Source: Prolixibacteraceae bacterium (GTDB lineage Bacteria; Bacteroidota; Bacteroidia; Bacteroidales; Prolixibacteraceae). Taken from it: a stretch of DNA of 51,803 bases. The notes beneath the pieces were generated by a model that saw only the letters and a program-made list of their open reading frames with translations, did not search any database and was not told the DNA's origin. This document shows, one piece after another, positions 43,888-51,803 of this stretch. The position numbers and the translations under genes were made by a program. Position 1 is the stretch's first letter, and each line of letters starts with the position of its first letter. The DNA lies in NCBI GenBank assembly GCA_021740385.1, contig JAIOZY010000041.1:1-51803 (forward strand). The letters are read 5' to 3'.

Positions 43888-44877
43888 ATGGCCGAAACCA
43901 ATTTTGTCGACTACGTAAAAATATATTTTAAATCGGGCAACGGGGGGCCAGGTTCGGCCCACCTGCGGCGCGAAAAATTCGTACCCAAAGGCGGCCCCGA
44001 TGGCGGCGACGGGGGCCGGGGCGGCCACATCATTCTTCGGGGGAACAAGCAACTTTGGACCCTGTTGCACCTCAAATACCGCAAACACATTTTTGCAGGC
44101 CACGGAGAACCGGGCGGCAGGCAACGCAGCACCGGTGCCGATGGTGAGGATGCTATACTTGAAGTGCCCCTTGGCACCGTAGTAAAACACGGCGATACCG
44201 GCGAATTTATATGTGAAATTACCCACGATGGCGAAGAACAGGTCATCATGCACGGAGGGCGTGGCGGACTGGGAAACACGCATTTTAAATCGGCTACCAA
44301 CCAAACCCCTCGCTATGCCCAACCCGGCGAAGAGATGGAAGAGGGCTGGCGTATCCTCGAACTGAAAATACTCGCCGATGTTGGACTGGTGGGCCTTCCA
44401 AGTGCCGGAAAATCGACTCTTCTTTCGGTTGTTTCGGCCGCCAAACCCAAAATTGCCGATTACCCGTTCACCACACTCACCCCGAATCTGGGTATTGTTA
44501 GCCACCGACAGCAACAATCGTTCGTGATGGCCGATATACCCGGAATTATCGAAGGGGCCCACCAGGGACGCGGGCTCGGGCTGCGCTTCCTCAGGCACAT
44601 CGAACGCAATGCAATGCTGTTGTTCATGGTTCCAGCCGACAGCGACAACCACCTGAAAGAATACAATATGTTATTACACGAACTGGAACAATACAATCCC
44701 GAATTGCTCGATAAGGAACGGGTGCTTGCCATTAGCAAATCCGACATGCTCGACCATGAGCTGATGAATGAAATTAGCCGCGGACTGGTAAACATTCCAC
44801 ACATTTTTATATCTTCGGTGAGTGGCCTGAATATTCAACAGCTTAAAGACACCATTTGGCAAATCCTTAATCGTTAA
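43888..44877 (+). CDS. obg: GTPase Obg/CgtA
   Basis: A 329-residue essential-type GTPase linked to 50S ribosome assembly and stress control. The N-terminal glycine-rich Obg fold (1-158; [29 protein letters not shown]) is followed by the G domain: P-loop GLPSAGKST (169-177), switch [12 protein letters not shown] (216-219) and SSVSG. The G4 motif reads SKSD rather than NKxD. The C-terminal OCT domain of proteobacterial and Bacillus homologues is absent, as is usual in this phylum. First gene of a three-gene operon; the next start is 2 bp away. Confidence 0.96.
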   Translation: MAETNFVDYVKIYFKSGNGGPGSAHLRREKFVPKGGPDGGDGGRGGHIILRGNKQLWTLLHLKYRKHIFAGHGEPGGRQRSTGADGEDAILEVPLGTVVKHGDTGEFICEITHDGEEQVIMHGGRGGLGNTHFKSATNQTPRYAQPGEEMEEGWRILELKILADVGLVGLPSAGKSTLLSVVSAAKPKIADYPFTTLTPNLGIVSHRQQQSFVMADIPGIIEGAHQGRGLGLRFLRHIERNAMLLFMVPADSDNHLKEYNMLLHELEQYNPELLDKERVLAISKSDMLDHELMNEISRGLVNIPHIFISSVSGLNIQQLKDTIWQILNR

Positions 44878-44879
44878 TT

Positions 44880-45563
44880 ATGGCATTTTTTGAATGGCTC
44901 AATCATATCGACACTCAATTTTTTCTTTTTTTGAATGGGAAGAATTCACCTTTTTTCGACACCTTCTTTTCCCTTTTCACAAGCAAAGAGGTATGGTACC
45001 CGTTCTATCTGCTCCTGCTGGTTATTTTTATCAGAAAGTATAAAATGGAAGGAATATGGATTTCCCTTTTCCTTATTTTGGCCATTGTTTTCAGCGACCA
45101 GGTTGCCGGACTAATAAAAGAACTTGTTGAACGTTTAAGGCCATCGCATGAACCTTCGCTAACGGGTATGGTGAACATTCCGGGCAAAAAAGGCGGCCCA
45201 TTCAGTTTCTTTTCTGCACACGCTTCAAACGCTTTTACCCTCGCAGTTTTTACCGGCCTGCTGTCGAAAAACCGGTGGTTCGCTTTTTGGCTCACAACCT
45301 GGGCACTTATTACTGCCTATTCGCGCATTTACGTGGGCGTGCATTACCCTTTCGACGTATTGACAGGTGCGGCATTTGGTTGTTTTACCGGTTGGGGTTT
45401 TTTCAAACTGCTGCACATTTTTGATGAGCACTTTGTACGAAAAAGAATTCAACTGGCCGGAAAATGGGAAAACCGCCTGGCTAATTACCCCGAAATTGCC
45501 TTGTTGTTTATTACCGCCACCCTGCTCATAATTGCCTCGTTGGTGAAAATTAATTTTGCCTGA
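44880..45563 (+). CDS. PAP2-family membrane phosphatase
   Basis: A 227-residue integral membrane protein with about six helices. It carries the three phosphatase motifs: KELVERLRP (Lys80, Arg87), a variant FSAHASN with His114 in place of PSGH, and SRIYVGVHYPFDVLTG (Arg149, His155, Asp159). These enzymes dephosphorylate lipid phosphates such as phosphatidate, phosphatidylglycerol phosphate or undecaprenyl pyrophosphate on the outer face of the inner membrane. It is spaced 2 and 3 bp from its neighbours, so it is cotranscribed with obg. Substrate unknown. Confidence 0.92.
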   Translation: MAFFEWLNHIDTQFFLFLNGKNSPFFDTFFSLFTSKEVWYPFYLLLLVIFIRKYKMEGIWISLFLILAIVFSDQVAGLIKELVERLRPSHEPSLTGMVNIPGKKGGPFSFFSAHASNAFTLAVFTGLLSKNRWFAFWLTTWALITAYSRIYVGVHYPFDVLTGAAFGCFTGWGFFKLLHIFDEHFVRKRIQLAGKWENRLANYPEIALLFITATLLIIASLVKINFA

Positions 45564-45566
45564 CAC

Positions 45567-47369
45567 ATGAATAAACTCACAGATTTTTACCGGCTAAGGG
45601 TCTCTCTGTTCGAGCAAAAAAGGAAAAACATTTCCCGTAAAATGGTAGTTTTATCGTTTGGCCGGTTAATTGCTTTTATCCTTTTTATTACACTTCCCTT
45701 TGTTATTGAAGGTGAATCCCGGGTGTTAAAAATTGTCCTTTCGATGCTGTTTTTAAGCATTTTCCTTTACCTGGTAAAAAAACACATTGCCCTTGGCCGG
45801 GATAAAGCCCTGAACAAAAATCTCATGGAAATCAATCAAAAAGAATCAAAAGCCATTGGCCACGATTTTTCGGCGTTTGATCCGGGAAACGAATTCACCG
45901 ATTACGACCACATCAACTCATTCGACCTGGATTTGTTCGGGAAAGGATCGCTTTTTCAATATCTGAACCGCTCTGTAACGTTTAAAGGAAAAGAACTGCT
46001 TGCCGGTTTTTTGCAATCGCCCTTCAAAACTCCTGAAAAAATCTACAACAGGCAGAAATTGATCGGGGAAATGGCCAACATGCCCGATTGGCGGCAATTG
46101 TTTATGGCCAATGGCATGCTTTACACCGAAGACCGCACAGAAAGTGAGCTGTTTAACAGGTGGGGCAACGAGGAATTTTCGTTAAAAACAATCAAAATCC
46201 TTCCCGTGCTGATGGTCCTTCTTCCCTTATTGTCGGTTGCTTCAGTAGTGTACTGGATATTCACCGGCAATTTTTCATATTTCCTTCTTTCCGGAGTGGT
46301 ACAATTTTGCTTGTGGATGATTGAAAAGAAAAATACGACAACCATATACCGGCAATTTGGCAACCGCGTTAAAGTGCTAAAAAAATATGCCGTACTCTTT
46401 AAACTGATCGAATCGGTTAAATGGAAATCGGAAGAAGCGAAACAGATTATGGAACAGCTTCAAAAAAGCGGGCTCCCGGCAGAAAAAATAAAGCACCTGG
46501 GAAACATAGTGGCCGCTTACGACAACCGGAATAACCTTTTAATTGGCATGCTGGGCAACATGATGTTTTTGTGGGACATTTTTTTCTCGTATCGTCTCAT
46601 TAAATGGCACCGGCAAAACAAAGCTTCATACGAAACCTGGAGCAATACCTATGCCCTTTTCGATGCCCTTGTTTCGTTGGGCAATTATGCATTTAACGAA
46701 CCCAAATTTTGTTTTCCAAAATTCATTGGTGGGGATTTTCAACTGAAAGCGGAACAAATTGGGCACCCACTGATCAACCCCAAAAAACGCATTGTAAACG
46801 ATTTTGAACTATCCGGTTCACGCAAACTGATTGTAATTACCGGGGCAAATATGGCCGGTAAAAGTACATTTTTAAGAACGGTAGGTGTCAATATAATTTT
46901 AGGACAGTGTGGCGCACCGGTTTGTGCAACAGAAATGGTTTTCGCCCCGGTGAAAGTTTACACCAACATGCGTACCACCGATTCGCTTTTCGACGATGAA
47001 TCGTACTTTTTTGCCGAACTAAAACGGATAAAATTCATCCTCGATGAGTTGGAAAAAGGAATTCCCATGCTCATCATTCTCGACGAGATGCTGAAGGGAA
47101 CAAACTCGGTTGATAAACTGGCCGGATCGCGAAAGCTGCTGAAAAAGCTGGTCGAAAAGAAAGCCCCTGCCATTGTTGCCACCCACGACCTAAAACTAAC
47201 CGGCATGGCCAAGGATTATCCATATGGTATCCAAAACAAATGTTTCGAAATAAACATCGAAAATGACGAAATGCATTTCGATTACCGGTTACAGGATGGC
47301 GTAACCCAAACCATGAATGCTACATTTATGATGAAAAAAATGGGAATAATTGACAACGAAGCCCGATAA
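45567..47369 (+). CDS. Membrane-embedded MutS-family ATPase
   Basis: A 600-residue protein. The C-terminal third is a MutS/ABC-type ATPase: Walker A GANMAGKST (426-434), signature-like segment around TDSLFDDESYFFAEL, Walker B IILDEMLKG (Asp506, Glu507), and THDLKL switch. The middle contains a MutS core-like helical lever region (YLNRSVTFKGKELLAGFL). Unlike MutS it has no N-terminal mismatch-recognition domain. Instead it has two transmembrane helices near the N-terminus (about 29-47 and 53-71) and a second hydrophobic pair (about 211-252) within the core. Mismatch repair is therefore unlikely. It ends the obg operon. Role unknown. Confidence 0.85.
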   Translation: MNKLTDFYRLRVSLFEQKRKNISRKMVVLSFGRLIAFILFITLPFVIEGESRVLKIVLSMLFLSIFLYLVKKHIALGRDKALNKNLMEINQKESKAIGHDFSAFDPGNEFTDYDHINSFDLDLFGKGSLFQYLNRSVTFKGKELLAGFLQSPFKTPEKIYNRQKLIGEMANMPDWRQLFMANGMLYTEDRTESELFNRWGNEEFSLKTIKILPVLMVLLPLLSVASVVYWIFTGNFSYFLLSGVVQFCLWMIEKKNTTTIYRQFGNRVKVLKKYAVLFKLIESVKWKSEEAKQIMEQLQKSGLPAEKIKHLGNIVAAYDNRNNLLIGMLGNMMFLWDIFFSYRLIKWHRQNKASYETWSNTYALFDALVSLGNYAFNEPKFCFPKFIGGDFQLKAEQIGHPLINPKKRIVNDFELSGSRKLIVITGANMAGKSTFLRTVGVNIILGQCGAPVCATEMVFAPVKVYTNMRTTDSLFDDESYFFAELKRIKFILDELEKGIPMLIILDEMLKGTNSVDKLAGSRKLLKKLVEKKAPAIVATHDLKLTGMAKDYPYGIQNKCFEINIENDEMHFDYRLQDGVTQTMNATFMMKKMGIIDNEAR

Positions 47370-47385
47370 CTTCTTTTCCCTGTTA

Positions 47386-47417
47386 TTCGCTAATTCCGTT
47401 GCGATTTAATATGTTTG
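47386..47417 (+). promoter_or_regulatory. Promoter of the second HTCS gene
   Basis: TTCG (one mismatch to TTTG), 20 bp, then TATGTTTG, a perfect TAnnTTTG -7 box, 23 bp before the ATG. This separates the HTCS from the preceding obg operon. Confidence 0.6.
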
Positions 47418-47440
47418 TATACGAATAATTCACAACCGGT

Positions 47441-50400
47441 ATGCGATCAGTTTTTTTAAAATATACAGGATTAGTAACCATTTTGGCCTCTTTTTTCTTA
47501 CAAGGCCTTGCCTCGGGTTACTCGTTTGAACGCCTTTCACTGCCACTTACCCACTCAAATGTCATTACTGTGACCCAGGATGAGCAAGGTTTTATGTGGT
47601 TTGGCACACGCGACGGGCTTAACCGTTACGACGGGGTAAACATGGTTACATTTCATCACAACAGTTTCGACTCCACATCGCTCATAAACAACCTGGTAAA
47701 CACCATAAAAGTATGTAACGATAGTTTACTGTGGATAGGCACCTATGAAGGGTTATCGCTTTTTGACCCCAACCTGTTTACCTTTTCTCCAGTAAAAAAA
47801 CAAATCAACTTGAATTTTAACCCCGATTTTGGAAATGTACTTTCGATTGACACCGGAAAAAACGGTCAGGTATGGATGGGAACCATTGCCAACGGGGTGT
47901 ATTTTTTCGATAAAGAAAACGATCAATGGGGGCAATTCCGCAGCGACCGAAAAAGCGGGGGCATTTGCAACGACTGGGTGAATGCCGTTAAATGCGACTC
48001 GAAAGGCCGTGTATGGGCAGGTACCCGCGATGGTTTAAGCCTGATTGAAAACCAAGGCGAACGCATTACAAACTACAGGCATAACCCCAATAACGATCAC
48101 ACCCTCTCGGACAATTATGTAACAGCCATTGCCGAAGACAGTTGCGGCACAATATGGATTGCCACCAACAACATGGGGCTGCAAAAAATTATTGAAAAAA
48201 ACGGCAAAATCAGCTTCGAACGCATTAACTTTTACAAAGGCCATTACACCGAAAACCCGGGTTTTTCAATCCTTTCGCTGTTGTTCGACAAATGGGGAAA
48301 CCTATGGATCGGTACAGAAAACGGCGGGCTTTTTGTCATTGAAACCGAAACGGGCAAAATTACCCGGTATATGAACGATCCGTTTGACAATAAGTCACTT
48401 GCAGGTAATTCCATTTACACACTGTTTCAATCGGAAGACGGCATAGTATGGATTGGCACTTACAACCAGGGCGTATGCTTTTACGACCCTAACAAACTCA
48501 AATTTGAGCACTTTTTCCTGAACCCCACCGAGTCGAATTTCCTAAACTGTAATATCATCAAATGCATGTGGATGGAAGAAGACGAACTGATTATTGGCAC
48601 CGATGGTGGGGGTATGACCATGGTTGACTGGGAAAATAAAAAACCGGTTCATTTTACGAAAGATTCAAAGAATAACAACATCAGCTCGAATACCATAATG
48701 GCCCTTTGCCCCGATTACCCGCGGGGAATATGGCTGGGCACATGGGACGCCGGCATGAATTATTACGATAAACGAACCGGCCGTTTTAAGCACTATAACA
48801 CCATTCACAACCAACACGAAACATATAATGTTGAGCACATTACAGCTTTTCTGAAAGACTCAAGGGGCAATTTGTGGATTGGAACCTTCGGTTTTGGCCT
48901 GAATTATTACTACCCAGAAGACGATAAGATTGTTCATTTTAGTGGCCGCGATGCCGGAAATTCGGTCTTCGACAGCGAAAACATTTACTGCATATACGAA
49001 ACATCGCAGGGCGAACTTTTATGTGGCACAATGGATGGCCTATACCGGATCCAGAATCTTGAAAAAAACCCGTTAATAACCCGTTATCAGTATGATAGCA
49101 ACGATTCTCTTTCCATTAGCAACAACCTGGTAGTATCGGTTTTTGAGGATGTAAAAAACCAGATATGGATTGGGACAATCGGGGGTGGTTTAAATCTTTT
49201 CGATCCCGAAACAGAAACATTCCACAGATTTTCCGAAAAAGACGGTTTGCCTGAAAATACCATCCGCAGCATTTACAGCGACCAGGACGATAAGGTTTGG
49301 ATATCGACCAACCTGGGCATTGCCTGCCTTAACCCTGAGAACAATACCATAAAAGCCTATCGAAGTAACATTTTGCACGATGTGGGCGAATTTCTTCCTT
49401 CATCGGCAACCATCGACACAGACGGATTTTTATATTTTGGAGGAAGTAACGGTTTCATACGTTTCCATCCACGACAGATTGTTGAGAACCCCAACATTCC
49501 GCCTGTTTACTTTTCGGATTTCAGGTTGTTTAACCAGTCAGTCCAGATTAACGAAAAAAAGTCGCCGTTATCCAAGCACATCTCTTCAACCACAAGCATT
49601 GAACTGAGCCACAAACAATCGGTTATTTCAATCGACTTTGTAGCCCTGAACTATACCGAACCAAACCACAACCGCTATGCCTATTATCTCGAAGGTTTTG
49701 AGCCCTACTGGAACTACTCGGGACATAACAACACCGCCACCTATACGAACCTAAACCCCGGAAGGTACACCTTTAAAGTGAAAGCATCGAATAACGATGG
49801 AATATGGAACCCCCAACCCAAAACACTGAAAATACGGGTTAAGGCCCCCGGATGGGCTACCTGGTGGGCATTTTCGGGTTACATTTTTATTCTGTCGGCC
49901 TTGTTTTATATCATTCTGAAAATTTATAAGGATCGTGCCGTCGAAAAAGAACAAATAAAGGCAGAAAGGCTTCAAAACCACAACATGCAAGAACTAAAAG
50001 ACCGGAAGCTTGCGTTTTTCACCAACCTTTCGCATGAGATAAGAACACCGTTGTCGTTGATAATTACTCCGCTTGAAGAGCTACTCGATTATCCAACACT
50101 TAAAGATGAAGTGCGGAAAAAAATCAAATACGCTGCCGAAAATTCAAAATTCCTGCTGAAGCTGGTCAACCAATTACTCGACATCAGAAAACTGGATAAC
50201 CAAAAGATGGAACTCAGGCTTACAAAAACAAACATCGACCAGTTATTGTTGCAGGTACTTGAAATGCACAAACTCCGCGCCCGTGAGAAACAGGTTGAGC
50301 TAATTTATGAACCACTGGGGGCCGATACCGAATTTTACTTTGATACTGACAAAATCGAGAAAATTGCAAACAACCTTCTGTCGAATGCCGTGAAATTTTC

Positions 50401-51544
50401 ACATAACGAAGATTTGATTATTGTGAGGGTTAGCAACAAAAAGGATGAAGGCAAACTCACCATCGAAGTGATTGATCATGGCATTGGCATGGAACCGGAT
50501 CAGATTCCCCGGATTTTTGAACGTTTCTACCAGGGGAATTCAGCCCTGAACAAAGGTGGTACAGGCATTGGCCTTGCCTTATGCAAAGAACTGGCCGAAA
50601 TTCACCAGGGTTGCCTCGAAGTTGAAAGCACTCCCGGCGAAGGCTCATGTTTCAGGGTAAATCTTCCGGTTAGCCTTGAAACTTACGACGGACTGACAAA
50701 CGTGGTTATTGAAAAAGATATTTTGCCGGAAAAAAATTCGTTAGATACCTCAGACAAACTAACTGCCGAACAGGATGAGAAAAAAACGGAAAAGATGAAA
50801 TATTCACTGGCCATTATTGAAGACGACCAGCAAATACGCTCATACCTTGCCGATGAATTTTCTAAAATATACAAAACCTACTGGGCAGGAAACGGCGAGG
50901 ATGGAATGAAACTGATTGATAAGTATATGCCCGATATCGTTATTTGCGATATCCTTATGCCTGGTATGAACGGGCTTGAACTTTGCAAAAAGGTTAAAGG
51001 GAACATCGAAACATCGCACATACCGGTAATCCTCCTTACGGCCAAAGTTGAAATTGAAGACCAAATTGGCGGGCTTGAACTGGGTGCCGATGCCTATGTA
51101 CCTAAACCCTTCAACATGCGCTACCTGAAAGTACTGGTGAAAAACACCCTCGATAAAAGAAGCAGCATGTACAAGGCATTCAGCCAAAAACCGACCATTA
51201 TTCCAAGTGAGTTTTCGACCAATAAAATGGATGAAGACTTTCTGAATAAAGTAATCAATTACATCGAAAAAAACATTGAGAATACTGAATTATCGGTTGA
51301 TTTGCTTGCCCGCAACATGAACCTGAGCCGCAGCCAGGTATACCGCAAAATAAAGGCACTTACCAATTTAACAGCCAATGAATTCATCAGGCAGTTACGA
51401 TTGAAAAAAGCCCTGAAGCTGCTCTCTGAAGGCGGCCTTACAATTAGCGAAATTGCTTATAGTGTAGGGTTTAGCTCTCAGTCGTATTTCACCCGCAGTT
51501 TTAAAGAATATTACGGCAAATCGCCATCCGAAATAAGGGGATAA
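47441..51544 (+). CDS. Hybrid two-component system regulator (second HTCS)
   Basis: A 1367-residue one-protein sensor-regulator. The signal peptide is followed by 14 Reg_prop repeats (about 35-680), a Y_Y_Y domain (to about 805) and a transmembrane helix (about 808-828). Next are HisKA with His865 (LSHEIRTP), HATPase (NNLLSNAVKFS, DHGIGM, GTGIGLAL), a receiver with Asp1170 (ICDILMPGMNG) and an AraC-type helix-turn-helix (about 1265-1366). The architecture is the same as the HTCS at 14789, but the sensor repeats differ throughout, so the signal is different. No hydrolase or SusCD gene lies next to it within the window; targets may lie to the right or be the FAS1/SusCD operon 4 kb to the left. 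Confidence 0.95.
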   Translation: MRSVFLKYTGLVTILASFFLQGLASGYSFERLSLPLTHSNVITVTQDEQGFMWFGTRDGLNRYDGVNMVTFHHNSFDSTSLINNLVNTIKVCNDSLLWIGTYEGLSLFDPNLFTFSPVKKQINLNFNPDFGNVLSIDTGKNGQVWMGTIANGVYFFDKENDQWGQFRSDRKSGGICNDWVNAVKCDSKGRVWAGTRDGLSLIENQGERITNYRHNPNNDHTLSDNYVTAIAEDSCGTIWIATNNMGLQKIIEKNGKISFERINFYKGHYTENPGFSILSLLFDKWGNLWIGTENGGLFVIETETGKITRYMNDPFDNKSLAGNSIYTLFQSEDGIVWIGTYNQGVCFYDPNKLKFEHFFLNPTESNFLNCNIIKCMWMEEDELIIGTDGGGMTMVDWENKKPVHFTKDSKNNNISSNTIMALCPDYPRGIWLGTWDAGMNYYDKRTGRFKHYNTIHNQHETYNVEHITAFLKDSRGNLWIGTFGFGLNYYYPEDDKIVHFSGRDAGNSVFDSENIYCIYETSQGELLCGTMDGLYRIQNLEKNPLITRYQYDSNDSLSISNNLVVSVFEDVKNQIWIGTIGGGLNLFDPETETFHRFSEKDGLPENTIRSIYSDQDDKVWISTNLGIACLNPENNTIKAYRSNILHDVGEFLPSSATIDTDGFLYFGGSNGFIRFHPRQIVENPNIPPVYFSDFRLFNQSVQINEKKSPLSKHISSTTSIELSHKQSVISIDFVALNYTEPNHNRYAYYLEGFEPYWNYSGHNNTATYTNLNPGRYTFKVKASNNDGIWNPQPKTLKIRVKAPGWATWWAFSGYIFILSALFYIILKIYKDRAVEKEQIKAERLQNHNMQELKDRKLAFFTNLSHEIRTPLSLIITPLEELLDYPTLKDEVRKKIKYAAENSKFLLKLVNQLLDIRKLDNQKMELRLTKTNIDQLLLQVLEMHKLRAREKQVELIYEPLGADTEFYFDTDKIEKIANNLLSNAVKFSHNEDLIIVRVSNKKDEGKLTIEVIDHGIGMEPDQIPRIFERFYQGNSALNKGGTGIGLALCKELAEIHQGCLEVESTPGEGSCFRVNLPVSLETYDGLTNVVIEKDILPEKNSLDTSDKLTAEQDEKKTEKMKYSLAIIEDDQQIRSYLADEFSKIYKTYWAGNGEDGMKLIDKYMPDIVICDILMPGMNGLELCKKVKGNIETSHIPVILLTAKVEIEDQIGGLELGADAYVPKPFNMRYLKVLVKNTLDKRSSMYKAFSQKPTIIPSEFSTNKMDEDFLNKVINYIEKNIENTELSVDLLARNMNLSRSQVYRKIKALTNLTANEFIRQLRLKKALKLLSEGGLTISEIAYSVGFSSQSYFTRSFKEYYGKSPSEIRG

Positions 51545-51550
51545 AACAAA

Positions 51551-51575
51551 GCGGAATGCCCTACCAACTGAACTA
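51551..51575 (-). pseudogene. tRNA D-arm-like remnant overlapping the GIY-YIG stop codon
   Basis: On the minus strand the sequence reads TAGTTCAGTTGGTAGGGC and then ATTCCGC, matching the universal tRNA D-arm and the start of an anticodon arm. No anticodon loop, T-arm or acceptor can be completed, and coding sequence of the HTCS follows. The TAG is the stop codon of the GIY-YIG gene. Confidence 0.45.
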
Positions 51576-51803
51576 CTGAAAATGTCTTATTAGTTCTTCA
51601 ATGTAATTTCTTGATTTTTCAGCTTTTATTTCTTTTTCTCGCTTTTCTGCATCTTGCTTCATTTTGTATTGCTCGGTGTAAACAATTTCCCAGGGAATAC
51701 CACGGTCAGTGTATTTTCCTTTCTTACGGTTGTGTTCAGCAATTCTGCGTTCAATATTATTTGTGTAACCAATATAATATCGATCGATTTTAAAGCTATA
51801 AAG
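51573..51803 (-). CDS. GIY-YIG nuclease-family protein (5' end beyond window)
   Basis: The last 76 codons of a small GIY-YIG endonuclease-like protein, reading leftwards. It shows YYIGYTNNIERRIAEHN (the YIG half and catalytic Arg helix), then GIPWEIVYTEQY and a Lys/Glu-rich tail KREKEIKAEKSRNYIEELI with the conserved metal-binding Glu region, ending RHFQ. The GIY half lies outside the window. Members of this small family are frequent in Bacteroidota and often border tRNA genes, which fits the tRNA-like sequence at its end. Cellular role unknown. Confidence 0.85.
   Translation of the reverse strand, partial: LYSFKIDRYYIGYTNNIERRIAEHNRKKGKYTDRGIPWEIVYTEQYKMKQDAEKREKEIKAEKSRNYIEELIRHFQ

Noticed and set aside
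43825-44652. 275-codon open frame antisense to obg
   Set aside because: Entirely opposite the conserved Obg fold; Gly/Pro pattern mirrors the glycine-rich repeat on the real strand.
45567-47369. Annotation as mismatch-repair MutS or MutS2
   Set aside because: It lacks the mismatch-recognition and connector domains of MutS and the Smr domain of MutS2, and has membrane helices instead.
51551-51575. Functional tRNA gene
   Set aside because: Only the D-arm and a few following bases match; no T-arm, acceptor or anticodon loop can be drawn.

Overview
The window looks like a chromosomal segment of a Bacteroidota bacterium (class Bacteroidia, plausibly a free-living Marinilabiliales/Prolixibacteraceae-type organism; the exact taxon is inference). 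The signs are SusC/SusD pairs, two hybrid two-component systems (HTCS), a C-terminal T9SS sorting domain, Bacteroidota-type RHS proteins, an Obg without its OCT domain, and promoters of the TTTG-N19-TAnnTTTG type.

Region 1 (1-6645) is an RHS cassette graveyard. It holds one 5'-truncated RHS end, two displaced C-terminal cassettes sharing a near-identical core but carrying different tips, a broken third copy of that core, and two remnants of the upstream RHS repeat region. Each readable tip is followed by a small membrane protein or lipoprotein that could be its immunity partner. One tip carries a His/Cys motif resembling L,D-transpeptidases. Short perfect hairpins sit at RHS breakpoints, a roughly 0.5-kb non-coding insertion splits one remnant, and a Tat-exported Dabb-domain protein lies among the debris.

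Region 2 (6646-20715) holds secreted glycoside hydrolases: GH3 and GH9 (beta-glucan type), then a GH51-GH43 pair for arabinan, divergent from a 14-repeat HTCS. Region 3 (19567-28990, minus strand) is an L-arabinose catabolic operon read araR (Nudix-type regulator), SSS symporter, araA, araD, araB, a second GH51, mutarotase. Together these release arabinose outside the cytoplasm, import it, and convert it through ribulose and ribulose-5-P to xylulose-5-P. A lipid kinase gene follows (29303-30190).

Region 4 (30423-43558, minus strand) is a tightly spaced six-gene operon: four-repeat FAS1 lipoprotein, SusC, SusD, two-repeat FAS1 lipoprotein with an extra C-terminal domain, SusC, SusD. It contains no enzyme and ends at a strong terminator. 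This is the least conventional assembly in the window.

Region 5 (43888-51544, plus strand) has obg, a PAP2 phosphatase and a membrane-embedded MutS-like ATPase in one operon, then a second HTCS with its own promoter. The right edge holds the end of a GIY-YIG nuclease gene whose stop codon lies in a sequence resembling a tRNA D-arm.
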